Assembly (NCBI GenBank): GCA_965221375.1
Contig: OZ244883.1
Span: 124,001 to 188,000 of the forward strand
Source: Poriferisulfidus sp965221375
GTDB taxonomy: Bacteria > Pseudomonadota > Gammaproteobacteria > Poriferisulfidales > Poriferisulfidaceae
Length of the DNA: 64,000 nucleotides
Direction: 5' to 3'
The position numbers and the translations under genes are program-made. How positions within the stretch are numbered: position 1 is the first letter of the stretch; each line of letters opens with the position of its first letter. Under the pieces are notes generated by a model. It ran no database searches, was not told where the DNA came from, and was given only the letters and a program-made list of their open reading frames with translations. Positions 44,401 to 52,161 of the stretch are shown here, one piece after another.

Positions 44401-44970
44401 TGTACTGTCGCGCAACAGACCAATAAGAAAACGTCGGGCCCATCCTTCAAGCAAATATCCGCGTCCAAAATCCTCATCTGTAAGCACCATTTCGTCAGGA
44501 CGGTCGATAGCTCCATGAATGTGAACAATTCCTCTGAAGTTATGCCCTAGAGGCAGGGCTGGTGCTCGAAAAATCTTAACTTCCGAGTCGAATTCGTCGC
44601 CCGCTGCCTGTTCAAACAAAGGATCAAAATTGGTTGTAACAATACGAACTTTCTCAGCATTTGAATAGAACTTTAAGAGGTTTTTATGCAGGCCCGTAGG
44701 TGCTAGATTGTCTCTGGCAAGTTTTTGCTGAACCAACTCATGAACGTTCATCCCAGAATGCTTGAGGCGGCCCAGAAAACGATCTTCCGTCTCTTTATCG
44801 CTCTTGAAATTGCGGCCAGTATCGCCCGCAATCGACTTTACTAAATCACTATAGTTTGGAAGCTTGGCCGGTTCGCCCATTGACACCCCGGCACCCGCGA
44901 AAACCACCAACTGCTCATCGCGCAGGGCTGCCACGAGCGATTCCGGAAAATCAATTTCTCCGATTTTCAC
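41440..44970 (-). CDS. SIR2-domain (DUF4020-type) large defence protein
   Basis: 1176 residues, GTG start. The N-terminal 260 residues are a SIR2-like NAD-binding domain: GAGVSM (26-31), TTNFD (112-116), HGA (152-154) and GYSHDD (195-200), with N114 and H152 as the likely catalytic pair. The remaining 900 residues are helical with many Trp and resemble the DUF4020 long C-terminus, probably a sensor. SIR2 defence proteins degrade NAD+ on phage infection. Sits between hipBA and tRNA-Ser; AT-richer than neighbours. Confidence 0.83.
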   Translation of the reverse strand: MKIGEIDFPESLVAALRDEQLVVFAGAGVSMGEPAKLPNYSDLVKSIAGDTGRNFKSDKETEDRFLGRLKHSGMNVHELVQQKLARDNLAPTGLHKNLLKFYSNAEKVRIVTTNFDPLFEQAAGDEFDSEVKIFRAPALPLGHNFRGIVHIHGAIDRPDEMVLTDEDFGRGYLLEGWARRFLIGLLRDSTVLFIGYSHDDTIMNYLARALTGSGSSGRKPSHLFAMTGENNSRQWAMLGIEPVKYPQSSEDDHSALNKGIESLAAMFRRGFLDWKRELRELAQKPFLLLNDEDTGTVEYALEDAVTTGFFTEAARSPEWVVWFDERGHLESLFSSGPLSEQDKILAKWLAESFACEHADELFLLIAKHGTHLHPNFWLELARKIGLAEQDWQDENILSRWVVVLLITAPQAVNPDILLWVGERCIQYERLESLLQIFDYLSKSHAELLESSSRVKLNVLSIGDHHVLNELWGKGLKPNLAKTAEPVLSRIAARLEERDCIARLWQKSYRESDGYNSERPAIEPHKQNENYPDALNVLIDIARDCLNWLTLNREKVADWWCVQFADSEVPLLRRLATHALSERIDLMADEKVDWLLEHIGLHDQSVHHEIFRAMQQAYSKASLERREKVIEAVLAYRCPGEGDLDKERRTARYRFVWFDWLYRGAPSCTLTKQALDDVLVQYPQFESRDHPDFLCYVESGVVGRESPWTAEELLDKPATYWLPKLLSFQPTEEIFGPDLQGLVSEVAAAAKKCFEWGLGLAKELAKAEEWDVGFWPGLIGAWSEMELDEGKHREVLQWLARAELHPKHERAIVDALYALVRDGGKPYAWNLLPEANEVSMVLWYNLQPDELPEEQGDWLFRAINHSAGVLTEFWLCGFLLWRRKQVPTPDKLSDEYRQIFSEIVQNSSLSGRLGRSVLAGQFNFLLAVDEIWTKENLLPLFTADEDSEDFQAAWDGFITYGRLTPAVAELLEEAFLRAVKHIKSFSQRQRKRFIELYTTMLGYFIDDPLRKWLPGLFPSGEEEDKLSFAFGIEHHLRGMDEERQREWWQRWLKSYWKNRLSGVLGGLNPNEIEAMLRWLPHLTSVFPEAVGLAIKMLPRPPLQHYQVTHELKGSEILQHHPEAAARLVIYYLEEPDSSEQRMWAKEWEEVLNKLPQTDIPPELKKKLEEIRARLGFE

Positions 44971-45227
44971 GGTTTCTACTCACTAACAAAAAAATTTCCA
45001 GCAGCGTCAAAAAAAATCTCATTTTTGCCAGGTATGTCTTCTCCAAAAAACGCCCACGACCATCATCTTCCAAAGTTTATGGCGGTACTCCCGTATTCCC
45101 AACCCAATGCGCAACATCAACCCTCGCTAATTTCGCTAACCTGCTCCCTGTTTTTAGAGTCTTGCGGGAACAATTTAATCTGCAGTGCGCTGCTAACTAG
45201 CCCAACAGACTGATTTCTAGTGTGTAT

Positions 45228-45317
45228 TGGCGGAGAGTGAGGGATTCGAACCCTCGGTGCGATTGCTCGCACAACGGTTTTCGAGACCGTCCCGTTCGAC
45301 CGCTCCGGCAACTCTCC
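45228..45317 (-). tRNA. tRNA-Ser (anticodon CGA)
   Basis: GGAGAGT acceptor, anticodon arm ACGGT-CTCGAAA-ACCGT, long variable arm GTGCGAGCAATCGCAC, T-arm AGGGTTCGAATCCCT and encoded CCA. Reads UCG. The SIR2 gene lies 257 bp beyond its 3' end. Confidence 0.97.
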
Positions 45318-45391
45318 GCGCCACAGGGTACCAGATTGGTCCACGCGGGCGCGAAGTTTCGCCGTTTACACAGGCATCAACAAAATAATTT

Positions 45392-45464
45392 GGCTGGGGG
45401 AGAGGGATTCGAACCCCCGCTGGCGGAGTCAGAGTCCGCAGTCCTACCACTAGACGATCCCCCA
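45392..45464 (-). tRNA. tRNA-Gln (anticodon CTG)
   Basis: Acceptor TGGGGGA/TCCCCCA, anticodon arm GCGGA-CTCTGAC-TCCGC, T-loop GTTCGAATCC, CCA encoded. Reads CAG. A TATAAT -10 lies at 45477-45482 (minus), 13 bp upstream. Same strand as tRNA-Ser, 74 bp apart. Confidence 0.95.
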
Positions 45465-45476
45465 GCGACCTTCTAA

Positions 45477-45482
45477 ATTATA
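45477..45482 (-). promoter_or_regulatory. -10 element upstream of tRNA-Gln
   Basis: TATAAT on the minus strand, with TGTCAT 17 bp further upstream as a weak -35. Would give a primary transcript beginning a few bases before tRNA-Gln and possibly reading on to tRNA-Ser. Confidence 0.5.
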
Positions 45483-45533
45483 CGCCGTCCGCTTCAAACA
45501 TGACAGCTCCAAACCGGTGTCGGTCTGCTTTCT

Positions 45534-46439
45534 TCAGTTTGCTGTTGCAACTTCCGGAGACACGAGCGTACCAATCCCTTCGCGGGTGAAAACCTCCAGC
45601 AACACTGCATGCGGCACGCGCCCATCGATGATGTGCGCCGAGTGCACACCTGCCGCCAGCGCCTCAATCGCGCAACGCACTTTCGGCACCATTCCCCCGG
45701 CAATCGTGCCCTGCACAATCAATGCTTCAATCGCCTCCGGCGACAACCCCGTCAGCAGCTCGCCTTGTGCGTCCAAAACTCCGGGTTGGTCAGTCAGCAG
45801 CATCAGCTTTTCCGCCTCCAATGCCACCGCCATGTGGCTGGCGACCGTATCGGCATTGATGTTGTAACTCTCGCCTTCCGGGTCTACCCCGATTGGCGCA
45901 ATCACCGGAATTTGCCCGTCTTCTTCCAGTTCTCGAATCGGCTCCGGATCAATGTGCGCGACCGTGCCGGTATGGCCCAAATCAATAATTTCAGGCGCAC
46001 TCGCCTCGACAGAGGCGCGTTTCAACTGCAGGCGTTTAGCTTGAATGAAACCGCCGCGTTTGCCGGTAATACCGGCCGCCCGACCGCCATGCTGGTTGAT
46101 CAGCTGCACAATTTCCGTGTTGATGACATCCCCAAGTACCGTCTCGACCACGTCCATCGTGTCGCGGCAGGTCACCCGCACTCCGTCGACGAATTCGGTC
46201 GGAATCCCCAATGCTTCCAAACGTTGCCCAATCTGCGGTCCACCGCCATGTACGACGACCGGTTGAATGCCGACCTGCTGCATCAACACCAGGTCGCGGG
46301 CGAAACTGCTTTTGAGCGTTTCGTCCACCATCGCGTTGCCGCCGTATTTGATGACGACGGAACGACCCGCAAAGGCTTGAATATACGGCAGCGCCTCCAC
46401 AAGCACATGTACGGTCTGCTGCGCAAGTTTCCGATCCAT
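45534..46439 (-). CDS. argB: Acetylglutamate kinase
   Basis: 301 residues. Second step of arginine synthesis. VIKYGGNAM, VVHGGGPQIG and the C-terminal NINADTVASHMA / GGMVPKVRCAIEA are intact. It lies 40 bp after tRNA-Pro on the same strand. Confidence 0.96.
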   Translation of the reverse strand: MDRKLAQQTVHVLVEALPYIQAFAGRSVVIKYGGNAMVDETLKSSFARDLVLMQQVGIQPVVVHGGGPQIGQRLEALGIPTEFVDGVRVTCRDTMDVVETVLGDVINTEIVQLINQHGGRAAGITGKRGGFIQAKRLQLKRASVEASAPEIIDLGHTGTVAHIDPEPIRELEEDGQIPVIAPIGVDPEGESYNINADTVASHMAVALEAEKLMLLTDQPGVLDAQGELLTGLSPEAIEALIVQGTIAGGMVPKVRCAIEALAAGVHSAHIIDGRVPHAVLLEVFTREGIGTLVSPEVATAN

Positions 46440-46478
46440 GCGATAACTGAAAATGGGGTAATTGGACGGGCGTGGGGC

Positions 46479-46555
46479 TGGTCGGAGTGAGAGGATTTGA
46501 ACCTCCGACCCCTGCCTCCCGAAGGCAGTACTCTACCAAGCTGAGCTACACTCCG
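46479..46555 (-). tRNA. tRNA-Pro (anticodon CGG)
   Basis: Acceptor CGGAGTG/CACTCCG, anticodon arm CTGCC-TTCGGGA-GGCAG, T-loop GTTCAAATCC, encoded CCA. Reads CCG. A TACAAT -10-like element is at 46572-46577. Confidence 0.97.
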
Positions 46556-46624
46556 AACCCACGGAATCGGCATTGTACGGGATAAGCGGAGACGGTGGGC
46601 AAACCCTCCTTCGCTCGCTGCCAC

Positions 46625-46652
46625 AAAAAAGCCCGCCAGCGAACTGGCGGGC
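46625..46652 (-). terminator. Terminator of the hsp20 gene
   Basis: GCCCGCCAG (46631-46639) pairs with CTGGCGGGC (46644-46652) around a tetraloop; on the minus strand TTTTTT follows directly. Confidence 0.92.
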
Positions 46653-46686
46653 TTGGTTTGAGTTATTGAATCAAACGCCTACGCGC

Positions 46687-47121
46687 TCAGGATCCGCCGG
46701 TTGCCTGCACCGTGATTCGGCGCGGCTGAGTAGCGGCCATTTTGCCCAGGCGAATATGCAGTACCCCATTTTCTCCACGTGCCTCAATGGCTTCGGGATC
46801 GGCATCGGCCGGCAAATGAAAACTGCGCTTGAATGAACCGTAGACGCGCTCGATACGGCGATACCGTTTCTCGTCGTCTCCCTCGTCGGTTTCCATCCGG
46901 CGTTCACCCTGGATGCTCAACACATCGTCGTCCAGGTTGATCTCCACATCCTCGGGCTTGATGCCCGGCAGGTCTGCGGTCACCAGATAATGGTCGGCAT
47001 GGTCCTCCAAATCGACCGCCGGAACCCAGTTTTGGCTTTGCCGTCCTTCCTCCAACCCTTCGAACAAATTAGTCCACCGGTTGAGTACGTCGAACGGGGT
47101 CGTATAAATCATGGGATGCAT
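46687..47121 (-). CDS. Small heat-shock protein, Hsp20 family
   Basis: 144 residues. ATG 47121 has AGGAGG at 6-7 nt. Alpha-crystallin domain: DLEDHADHYLVTADLPGIKPEDVEI, KRSFHLPADAD and the C-terminal GVLHIRLGK. It is an ATP-independent holdase in the cytoplasm. A sigma-32-like promoter lies just upstream and a strong terminator downstream. Confidence 0.94.
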   Translation of the reverse strand: MHPMIYTTPFDVLNRWTNLFEGLEEGRQSQNWVPAVDLEDHADHYLVTADLPGIKPEDVEINLDDDVLSIQGERRMETDEGDDEKRYRRIERVYGSFKRSFHLPADADPEAIEARGENGVLHIRLGKMAATQPRRITVQATGGS

Positions 47122-47161
47122 GGTATTCCTCCTTGATGCTCCATATTGTTTCCCGCTTTAA

Positions 47162-47191
47162 TGTATGCGGGCACAAGAAGGATTTTTCAAG
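47162..47191 (-). promoter_or_regulatory. Probable sigma-32 promoter of hsp20
   Basis: Minus strand CTTGAAA (47191-47185) is a perfect -35 for sigma-32; 13 bp further is CCCGCATACA, close to CCCCATnT. The -35 overlaps the stop codon of the upstream asparaginase-domain gene. Confidence 0.65.
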
Positions 47192-47684
47192 AAGGCGGCT
47201 CTATCGCCTCAAAACGTCCCTGATCTCGGTTTTTTCGCACTTGGTCGTGAGGATACAGGCAGCCGCCCATTGCGATGTAGACCCCAGGGTCGGCCAGTTG
47301 AGCGGCCGCGACCGCAAAACCCACATTGAACGTGGCATCGGTCTGCCGAAAACGCGCCGGGCTCATCGCACCGGTCAACACGATGGTCTTGTCAGGAATG
47401 TCTGCAAGCACCGCTGCAGATTGCGCCATCGTGTCCGTGCCGTGGATGATGACGATATGTGCCGCCGCACACGATGCGGCGGCGGCACGTAAAGTCTGCC
47501 GATCCTCATCCGTCATCTCCAGACTGTCTTTGCGCATCACTTCAATCAACTCCCAGCCTTCCCGCATGTTCGCTTCCGCCAGAATATCCGGCGTACACGG
47601 TGCACCCACCGTGTATTCACTCAAGGCGTCGTGGTAAATCTTGTCGAACGTGCCGCCGCACGTCAGAATCGCTAAATCAGTCAT
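47187..47684 (-). CDS. Asparaginase N-terminal-domain protein
   Basis: 165 residues from MTDLAILTCGGTFDKIY. The first catalytic Thr (GGTFD) and the second pair HGTDTM are present, as is TGAMSPARFRQTDA. Full L-asparaginases are about 330 residues; this has only the N-terminal active-site domain, like a known class of short bacterial homologues. Activity is uncertain. Confidence 0.8.
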   Translation of the reverse strand: MTDLAILTCGGTFDKIYHDALSEYTVGAPCTPDILAEANMREGWELIEVMRKDSLEMTDEDRQTLRAAAASCAAAHIVIIHGTDTMAQSAAVLADIPDKTIVLTGAMSPARFRQTDATFNVGFAVAAAQLADPGVYIAMGGCLYPHDQVRKNRDQGRFEAIEPPS

Positions 47685-47744
47685 GTCGGGAATTATGGAT
47701 TCCGAATCTGCAAAGGTCAATCAAACAATCGCAAAGCTCGAAGA

Positions 47745-48590
47745 TTATTCAATATTCTGAACCTGCTCGCGCATCTGCTCGACGGTCACCTTGATTGCCA
47801 ATGCCGTATTGGTGGTCTCCACATCCGGCGCCTTGGCCGCCAGCGTATTGGCCTCGCGCATGAATTCCTGCATCAGAAAATCCAGTTTGCGCCCCTGCGG
47901 TTCCGTCGTCTGCATCACCGTTTTCGTCTCTTTGAGGTGACTGTCCAGTCGTACCAACTCTTCGTCCACATCGGCACGGATGACCTGCACCGCAATCTCC
48001 TCTTCCACGCGCTGCGCGTCCACTTGGGTCTGCAGCTCCTTCAGGCGTGCTTGCCAGCGTTCACGCAAAGCCTGCTGAACCTGCGGTCGTCGCTCGCGCA
48101 ACGCATCGACATGGGTTTGAACGGTCTGCAGTTGCTTGTCCAGCACTTCCGCCAACCGGTCGCCCTCATTTTTGCGCTGCTCAGCAAACTCCGCCAGCGC
48201 CTCCTCAAAAACCCTCTGGACCGCCTCAAGCAATTGCGCAGGTGCCGTCGGGGCCGTACTCCACACCGCCGGCAAGGTCAGAACCTGCTGAAGATCTGCT
48301 TTTGGACACAGACGGCGGCTGATGCCGACCATGCGCCGCAGTTGCGCAGGATTGAGTTGTCCGGTTTTTTGCTCTTCGCTGCTCTTCTGAAAGCTGGCCG
48401 ACACGTCGACCTTGCCCCGTGCGCAGACAGCGCCGACCTGCTCGCGCAAGGTCGACTCCAGACCTGAACATTCCCGGGGAAGATGCAGCCCCAGCTGCAG
48501 ATGGCGGTGGTTGGTGGAGCGGATTTCCGCCACCACTCGCCCGCGCCCGACTTTCGTCTCGGCGCGAGCGAATGCGGTCATGCTTCGCAT
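47745..48590 (-). CDS. yicC: YicC-family endoribonuclease
   Basis: 281 residues. N-terminal MRSMTAFARAE and STNHRHLQLGLHLPRE, long helical middle, and the C-terminal QGRKLDFLMQEFMREANTLAAKA are all standard for the family, which cleaves RNA and forms hexamers. gmk, its usual neighbour, is not here. Confidence 0.92.
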   Translation of the reverse strand: MRSMTAFARAETKVGRGRVVAEIRSTNHRHLQLGLHLPRECSGLESTLREQVGAVCARGKVDVSASFQKSSEEQKTGQLNPAQLRRMVGISRRLCPKADLQQVLTLPAVWSTAPTAPAQLLEAVQRVFEEALAEFAEQRKNEGDRLAEVLDKQLQTVQTHVDALRERRPQVQQALRERWQARLKELQTQVDAQRVEEEIAVQVIRADVDEELVRLDSHLKETKTVMQTTEPQGRKLDFLMQEFMREANTLAAKAPDVETTNTALAIKVTVEQMREQVQNIE

Positions 48591-48617
48591 GTGACCGTGC
48601 GAAGCCTTTTGTGACGA

Positions 48618-50042
48618 TTAGACGCTGTAATACATCTCGAACTCAATCGGGTGAGTGGCATTGCGAAACCGCACCACATCCCGAGTCTTGAGCCGGAGAT
48701 ACGCATCAATGACGTCGTCGGTAAACACGCCGCCTTCCTTGAGGAAGTCGCGGTCCTCATCCAGCGCGTGCAGCGCTTCGTGCAGTGTCCTGCACACCTG
48801 AGGAACCTGTGCTTCTTCCTGCGGCGTCAAGGTATACATATCCCGATCCATGGCTTCACCCGGATCGATCTTGTTCTTGATGCCGTCCAGGCCAGCCATC
48901 AGCATAGCCGCGAAGGTAAGGTAAGGGTTGCCGCTGGAATCCCCGAAACGAACCTCGATGCGACGCTCCTTCGGCGTGGCCACGTAAGGGATACGAATGG
49001 CCGCCGAACGGTTGTGCGCCGAATACACCAGCATGGTCGGCGCCTCAAAGCCGGGCACCAGCCGCTTGTAGCTGTTCGTCGAAGCATTGGCAAAGGCATT
49101 AATCGCACGGGCGTGCTTGATGATGCCACCGATGTAATGCAGCCCCAACTCCGACATGCCGCCAATCCCGTCGCCGGCAAAAAGATTTTCGCCGTCCTTG
49201 CTCAAGGACTGATGCACATGCATGCCACTGCCGTTGTCATCGACCAGCGGCTTGGGCATGAAGGTGGCCGTCTTGCCAAAGTTGTGCGACACGTTGTGAA
49301 CGACGTACTTGAGGATCTGATTGATGTCAGCGCGGCGCGTCAAGGTGTCGAAGCGGGTGCCGATTTCGCACTGGCCGCCCGTCGCAACCTCATGGTGATG
49401 CACTTCGACTGCCACACCCATCTCAATCAGGGTCTCGCAGATGGCGGAACGAAGGTCCTGCAGACGATCTACCGGCGGCACCGGGAAATAACCGCCCTTG
49501 ATAATCGGACGGTGACCGGTGTTGGGGTCATCCGGATTTTTCGTGCCGGAATTCCAACTGCCTTCCTCGGAATCGATTGCGTAAAAGCAACTGCTGATCG
49601 AATTGTCCCAGCGGACTTCATCAAAAATGAAAAACTCCGGTTCCGGCCCAAAATACGAGACATCCGCAATGCCGGTCTCCTGCAGGTATTCTTCCGCCTT
49701 CTCGGCAATGCTGCGCGGGTCACGCTCGTACCGCTCCATGGTGGTGGGCTCGATTACATCACAGCGCAACAACATGGTTGAATCGGTCATGAACGGGTCC
49801 ATCACGGCGGAAGCCGGGTCCGGCATCAGAATCATGTCGGATTCGTTGATGTCCTTCCAGCCGGCGATTGAAGAGCCGTCGAACATTTTCCCGTGTACAA
49901 ACACGTCGTCGTCAATGACACCGGCCGGCACGGATACGTGCTGTTCCTTGCCTCGCGTGTCGGTGAAACGAAAATCGACGTAACGAACGTCGGTTTCGTC
50001 AATAAGTTTCAAAATTTCATCTGGGGTCATGAGCTGCTCCAT
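48618..50042 (-). CDS. glnA: Glutamine synthetase type I
   Basis: 474 residues. Joins ammonium to glutamate with ATP; dodecameric and cytoplasmic. KMFDGSSIAGWKDI, EPEFFIFDEV, the GSGMHVHQSL ammonia/ATP loop and NRSAAIRIPY are intact. The adenylylation Tyr is in MYTLTPQE, so GlnE control is likely. The start MEQLMTPDEIL may be at either Met. Works with GltD/GltB. Confidence 0.96.
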   Translation of the reverse strand: MEQLMTPDEILKLIDETDVRYVDFRFTDTRGKEQHVSVPAGVIDDDVFVHGKMFDGSSIAGWKDINESDMILMPDPASAVMDPFMTDSTMLLRCDVIEPTTMERYERDPRSIAEKAEEYLQETGIADVSYFGPEPEFFIFDEVRWDNSISSCFYAIDSEEGSWNSGTKNPDDPNTGHRPIIKGGYFPVPPVDRLQDLRSAICETLIEMGVAVEVHHHEVATGGQCEIGTRFDTLTRRADINQILKYVVHNVSHNFGKTATFMPKPLVDDNGSGMHVHQSLSKDGENLFAGDGIGGMSELGLHYIGGIIKHARAINAFANASTNSYKRLVPGFEAPTMLVYSAHNRSAAIRIPYVATPKERRIEVRFGDSSGNPYLTFAAMLMAGLDGIKNKIDPGEAMDRDMYTLTPQEEAQVPQVCRTLHEALHALDEDRDFLKEGGVFTDDVIDAYLRLKTRDVVRFRNATHPIEFEMYYSV

Positions 50043-50156
50043 AGGCTGCAGTTTTAATCAAAATGGAGTGCGATGAACTGCGCCATCCCGCAACCAAATC
50101 CACCTGTAAGGGCAGAAGCGGCTCCGACGCTGACGGAAGTTTCCTCTGGAGGCGCC

Positions 50157-50162
50157 ATTATA
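50157..50162 (-). promoter_or_regulatory. -10 element upstream of glnA
   Basis: TATAAT followed by GGCGCC on the minus strand, about 115 bp before the start codon, giving a long leader. A GGCACTATTTGG sequence near 50190 recalls an NtrC half-site but no full sigma-54 promoter is seen. Confidence 0.45.
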
Positions 50163-50264
50163 CCCAAAAACACGGAAAACCCACCCAAATAGTGCCTGAA
50201 AACACCTTTTCCGGCCCATCTTGCATCTTTTTGGGGTCTCACCGAGACCGTTTTGCGTTTGAAG

Positions 50265-50339
50265 TGGCGCTCCCTAGGGGAATCGAACCCCTGTTGCCGC
50301 CTTGAGAGGGCGAAGTCCTAACCGCTAGACGAAGGGAGC
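50265..50339 (-). tRNA. tRNA-Glu (anticodon CTC)
   Basis: Acceptor GCTCCCT/AGGGAGC, anticodon arm with loop CTCTCAA, T-loop GTTCGATTCC, encoded CCA. Reads GAG. Confidence 0.95.
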
Positions 50340-50368
50340 GCGAGCGACTGCAGTATAACAATGCCGGG

Positions 50369-51238
50369 TCAATTCTCGGGCAAGGGCGGAATCGCCCCTT
50401 GCGCGGCAGCGGCATGAACCGTGTTCTCCAACAGGCACGCCACGGTCATGGGCCCCGTCCCGCCTGGCATCGGAGTCACGCACGCGGCGACTTTCTGGAC
50501 TTCGTCGAAACACACGTCGCCGACAATCGCATCGCCGCGCCGGGTCACCCCCACATCAAATACGGCCGCCCCCGGTTTGACATGCTCGGCGGAAATAATC
50601 CCCGGACTTCCTGCGGCCGCCACCAGAATATCCGCCTCACGGGTCAAGGCTGCCAACTCCGGCGTACGTGAGTGCGCCAGAGTGACCGTTGCATCCACCC
50701 CGCGGGCCGCCAGCATCAGCGCCATCGGCACCCCGACCAGGCGGGAGCGCCCCAGCACCACCGCCCGCGCACCCGATGTCGCCACCTGGTAATGCTGGAT
50801 GAGTTTCATCACGCCCAGCGGCGTACAGGGACGCAAGCCGGGCAGGCCTGCCGCCAGGCGGCCCAAATTGATTTCGGTCAGCCCGTCAACATCCTTTTGC
50901 GGCGGAATGGCATTGAGGATTTCCACCGCATCCAGATGATCGGGCAGCGGCATCTGCACCAAAATGCCATGCACGGTGGCATCTTCGGCCAGAATGCGGA
51001 CCGCCTCCAGCAAGTCTTCCTGGGACGTGTCCGACGGTAGCGTCTGATGCCGCGAAATAATGCCGACCTCATCGGCTTCCCGAAGTTTTCGCGCGATATA
51101 GATTTGGCTGGCGGGGTCTTCACCCACCAGCACGGTGGCCAGTGTGACCGGGGTCGTCTTGTGCAGGTGCGTTGTCAACCGCGCCCGAATGGCCTGCGCC
51201 ACGGCGCTGCCATCGATCCGCGAGGCCTGGTTACTCAA
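50369..51238 (-). CDS. folD: Methylene-THF dehydrogenase / methenyl-THF cyclohydrolase
   Basis: 289 residues. Interconverts 5,10-methylene-, methenyl- and 10-formyl-THF with NADP+. VGEDPASQIYIARKLREADEVG contains the catalytic Tyr-x3-Lys pair, and VLGRSRLVGVPMA, PPQKDVDGLTEIN and CVTPMPGGTGPMT are standard. It overlaps the upstream ftr gene by 8 bp, so the two are coupled. Last gene of the fau-ftr-folD operon. Confidence 0.95.
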   Translation of the reverse strand: MSNQASRIDGSAVAQAIRARLTTHLHKTTPVTLATVLVGEDPASQIYIARKLREADEVGIISRHQTLPSDTSQEDLLEAVRILAEDATVHGILVQMPLPDHLDAVEILNAIPPQKDVDGLTEINLGRLAAGLPGLRPCTPLGVMKLIQHYQVATSGARAVVLGRSRLVGVPMALMLAARGVDATVTLAHSRTPELAALTREADILVAAAGSPGIISAEHVKPGAAVFDVGVTRRGDAIVGDVCFDEVQKVAACVTPMPGGTGPMTVACLLENTVHAAAAQGAIPPLPEN

Positions 51239-52157
51239 GAGGCGGCTGTTTGCTGGGATCGAGATAAATCAGGTTTTTGCCCAGTCGGCCGCCGTAATTG
51301 CCGGCCGAGATCATGATCAGGCCTTCCGACTCCTTGGAAGCCTCCACCGCGGCATGGGTGGCCTTAATGATGGTCGGCAGGTCGCCCCCATTGATGATGA
51401 TTTCCATTACCGACCCAACACCTTCCGGCAAGCCCTTCTCAACATCCGGATCGTCCTGCAGCAGCGGGCAGTACTTCTCATACGTGCTGGCAATCGAAAA
51501 ACTGTAAGCACTGCCAGGCTTGGAGCCGGAACCGGCGATGCCGCCGGGGAAACACATCACCACGCCCGGCGTGGCTGCCACGGCCTCCGCTCCGCGCATG
51601 GCCGCATCCAGCGCTGCATTTTCGTCGCGTCCGAAATACCACAGGTTGCCACCCATCAGACCGTCGTCATAACCCAGGCGTCGATCCAGAACAAACTCGC
51701 CGCCAAGGATGGGCACCCACCACATTTTGCGCCCGAAGCGCTCAATGCGTTTTTGTTTGCCGTTGCCGAAATAAGCCACCTTGCGGCCCATCTGGTAATA
51801 CGCTTCCGTATCCATCAGGTTGAAGCATCGGGCGGTCGGGCAGGTCAACACGTTCTGACTGATTCGCACCAAAGCCGCGCGCTCCAGTTTTTCCACCCGA
51901 TCTTTCCAGAAGCGCGGCACATGCAACTGCACAATCGCGCCGGGTCGCCCGTCGGGCGTCTCAAACGACTCATCACCGCCCGGGCCCACAAACCGGTCCA
52001 GCCCCGCCTCGCAATCGCACAGGATGGTGCTGGCCGCATTCCCGCAGGCCGAATCGACTGCATGCTGTACCCAGGTCCGGTCCCGGGCCGTAATCAGAAA
52101 TTCCGTGTACAGACTGCGGAACGCCTCCGCATAAGTGTCATCGATACGCGCGGTCAT
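51231..52157 (-). CDS. Formylmethanofuran:tetrahydromethanopterin formyltransferase (Ftr/FhcD) homologue
   Basis: 308 residues from MTARIDDTYAEAFRS. The whole length follows archaeal Ftr and bacterial FhcD: IDDTYAEAF, ETPDGRPGAIVQL, LTCPTARCFNLM, GRKVAYFGNGKQ, the glycine-rich GGNLWYF, CFPGGIAGSGSKPGS, EIIINGG and ISAGNYGGRLG. Ftr moves a formyl group between methanofuran and N5 of H4MPT. Here it is between fau and folD, both tetrahydrofolate enzymes, and no fhcA, fhcB or fhcC is near. Its real carrier is open. Four bp follow fau. Confidence 0.88.
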   Translation of the reverse strand: MTARIDDTYAEAFRSLYTEFLITARDRTWVQHAVDSACGNAASTILCDCEAGLDRFVGPGGDESFETPDGRPGAIVQLHVPRFWKDRVEKLERAALVRISQNVLTCPTARCFNLMDTEAYYQMGRKVAYFGNGKQKRIERFGRKMWWVPILGGEFVLDRRLGYDDGLMGGNLWYFGRDENAALDAAMRGAEAVAATPGVVMCFPGGIAGSGSKPGSAYSFSIASTYEKYCPLLQDDPDVEKGLPEGVGSVMEIIINGGDLPTIIKATHAAVEASKESEGLIMISAGNYGGRLGKNLIYLDPSKQPPLE

Positions 52158-52161
52158 GATT

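Noticed and set aside
44856..45227. Plus-strand frames between SIR2 and tRNA-Ser
   Set aside because: No similarity, no ribosome-binding site; partly antisense to the SIR2 start. I see nothing functional in 44971-45227.
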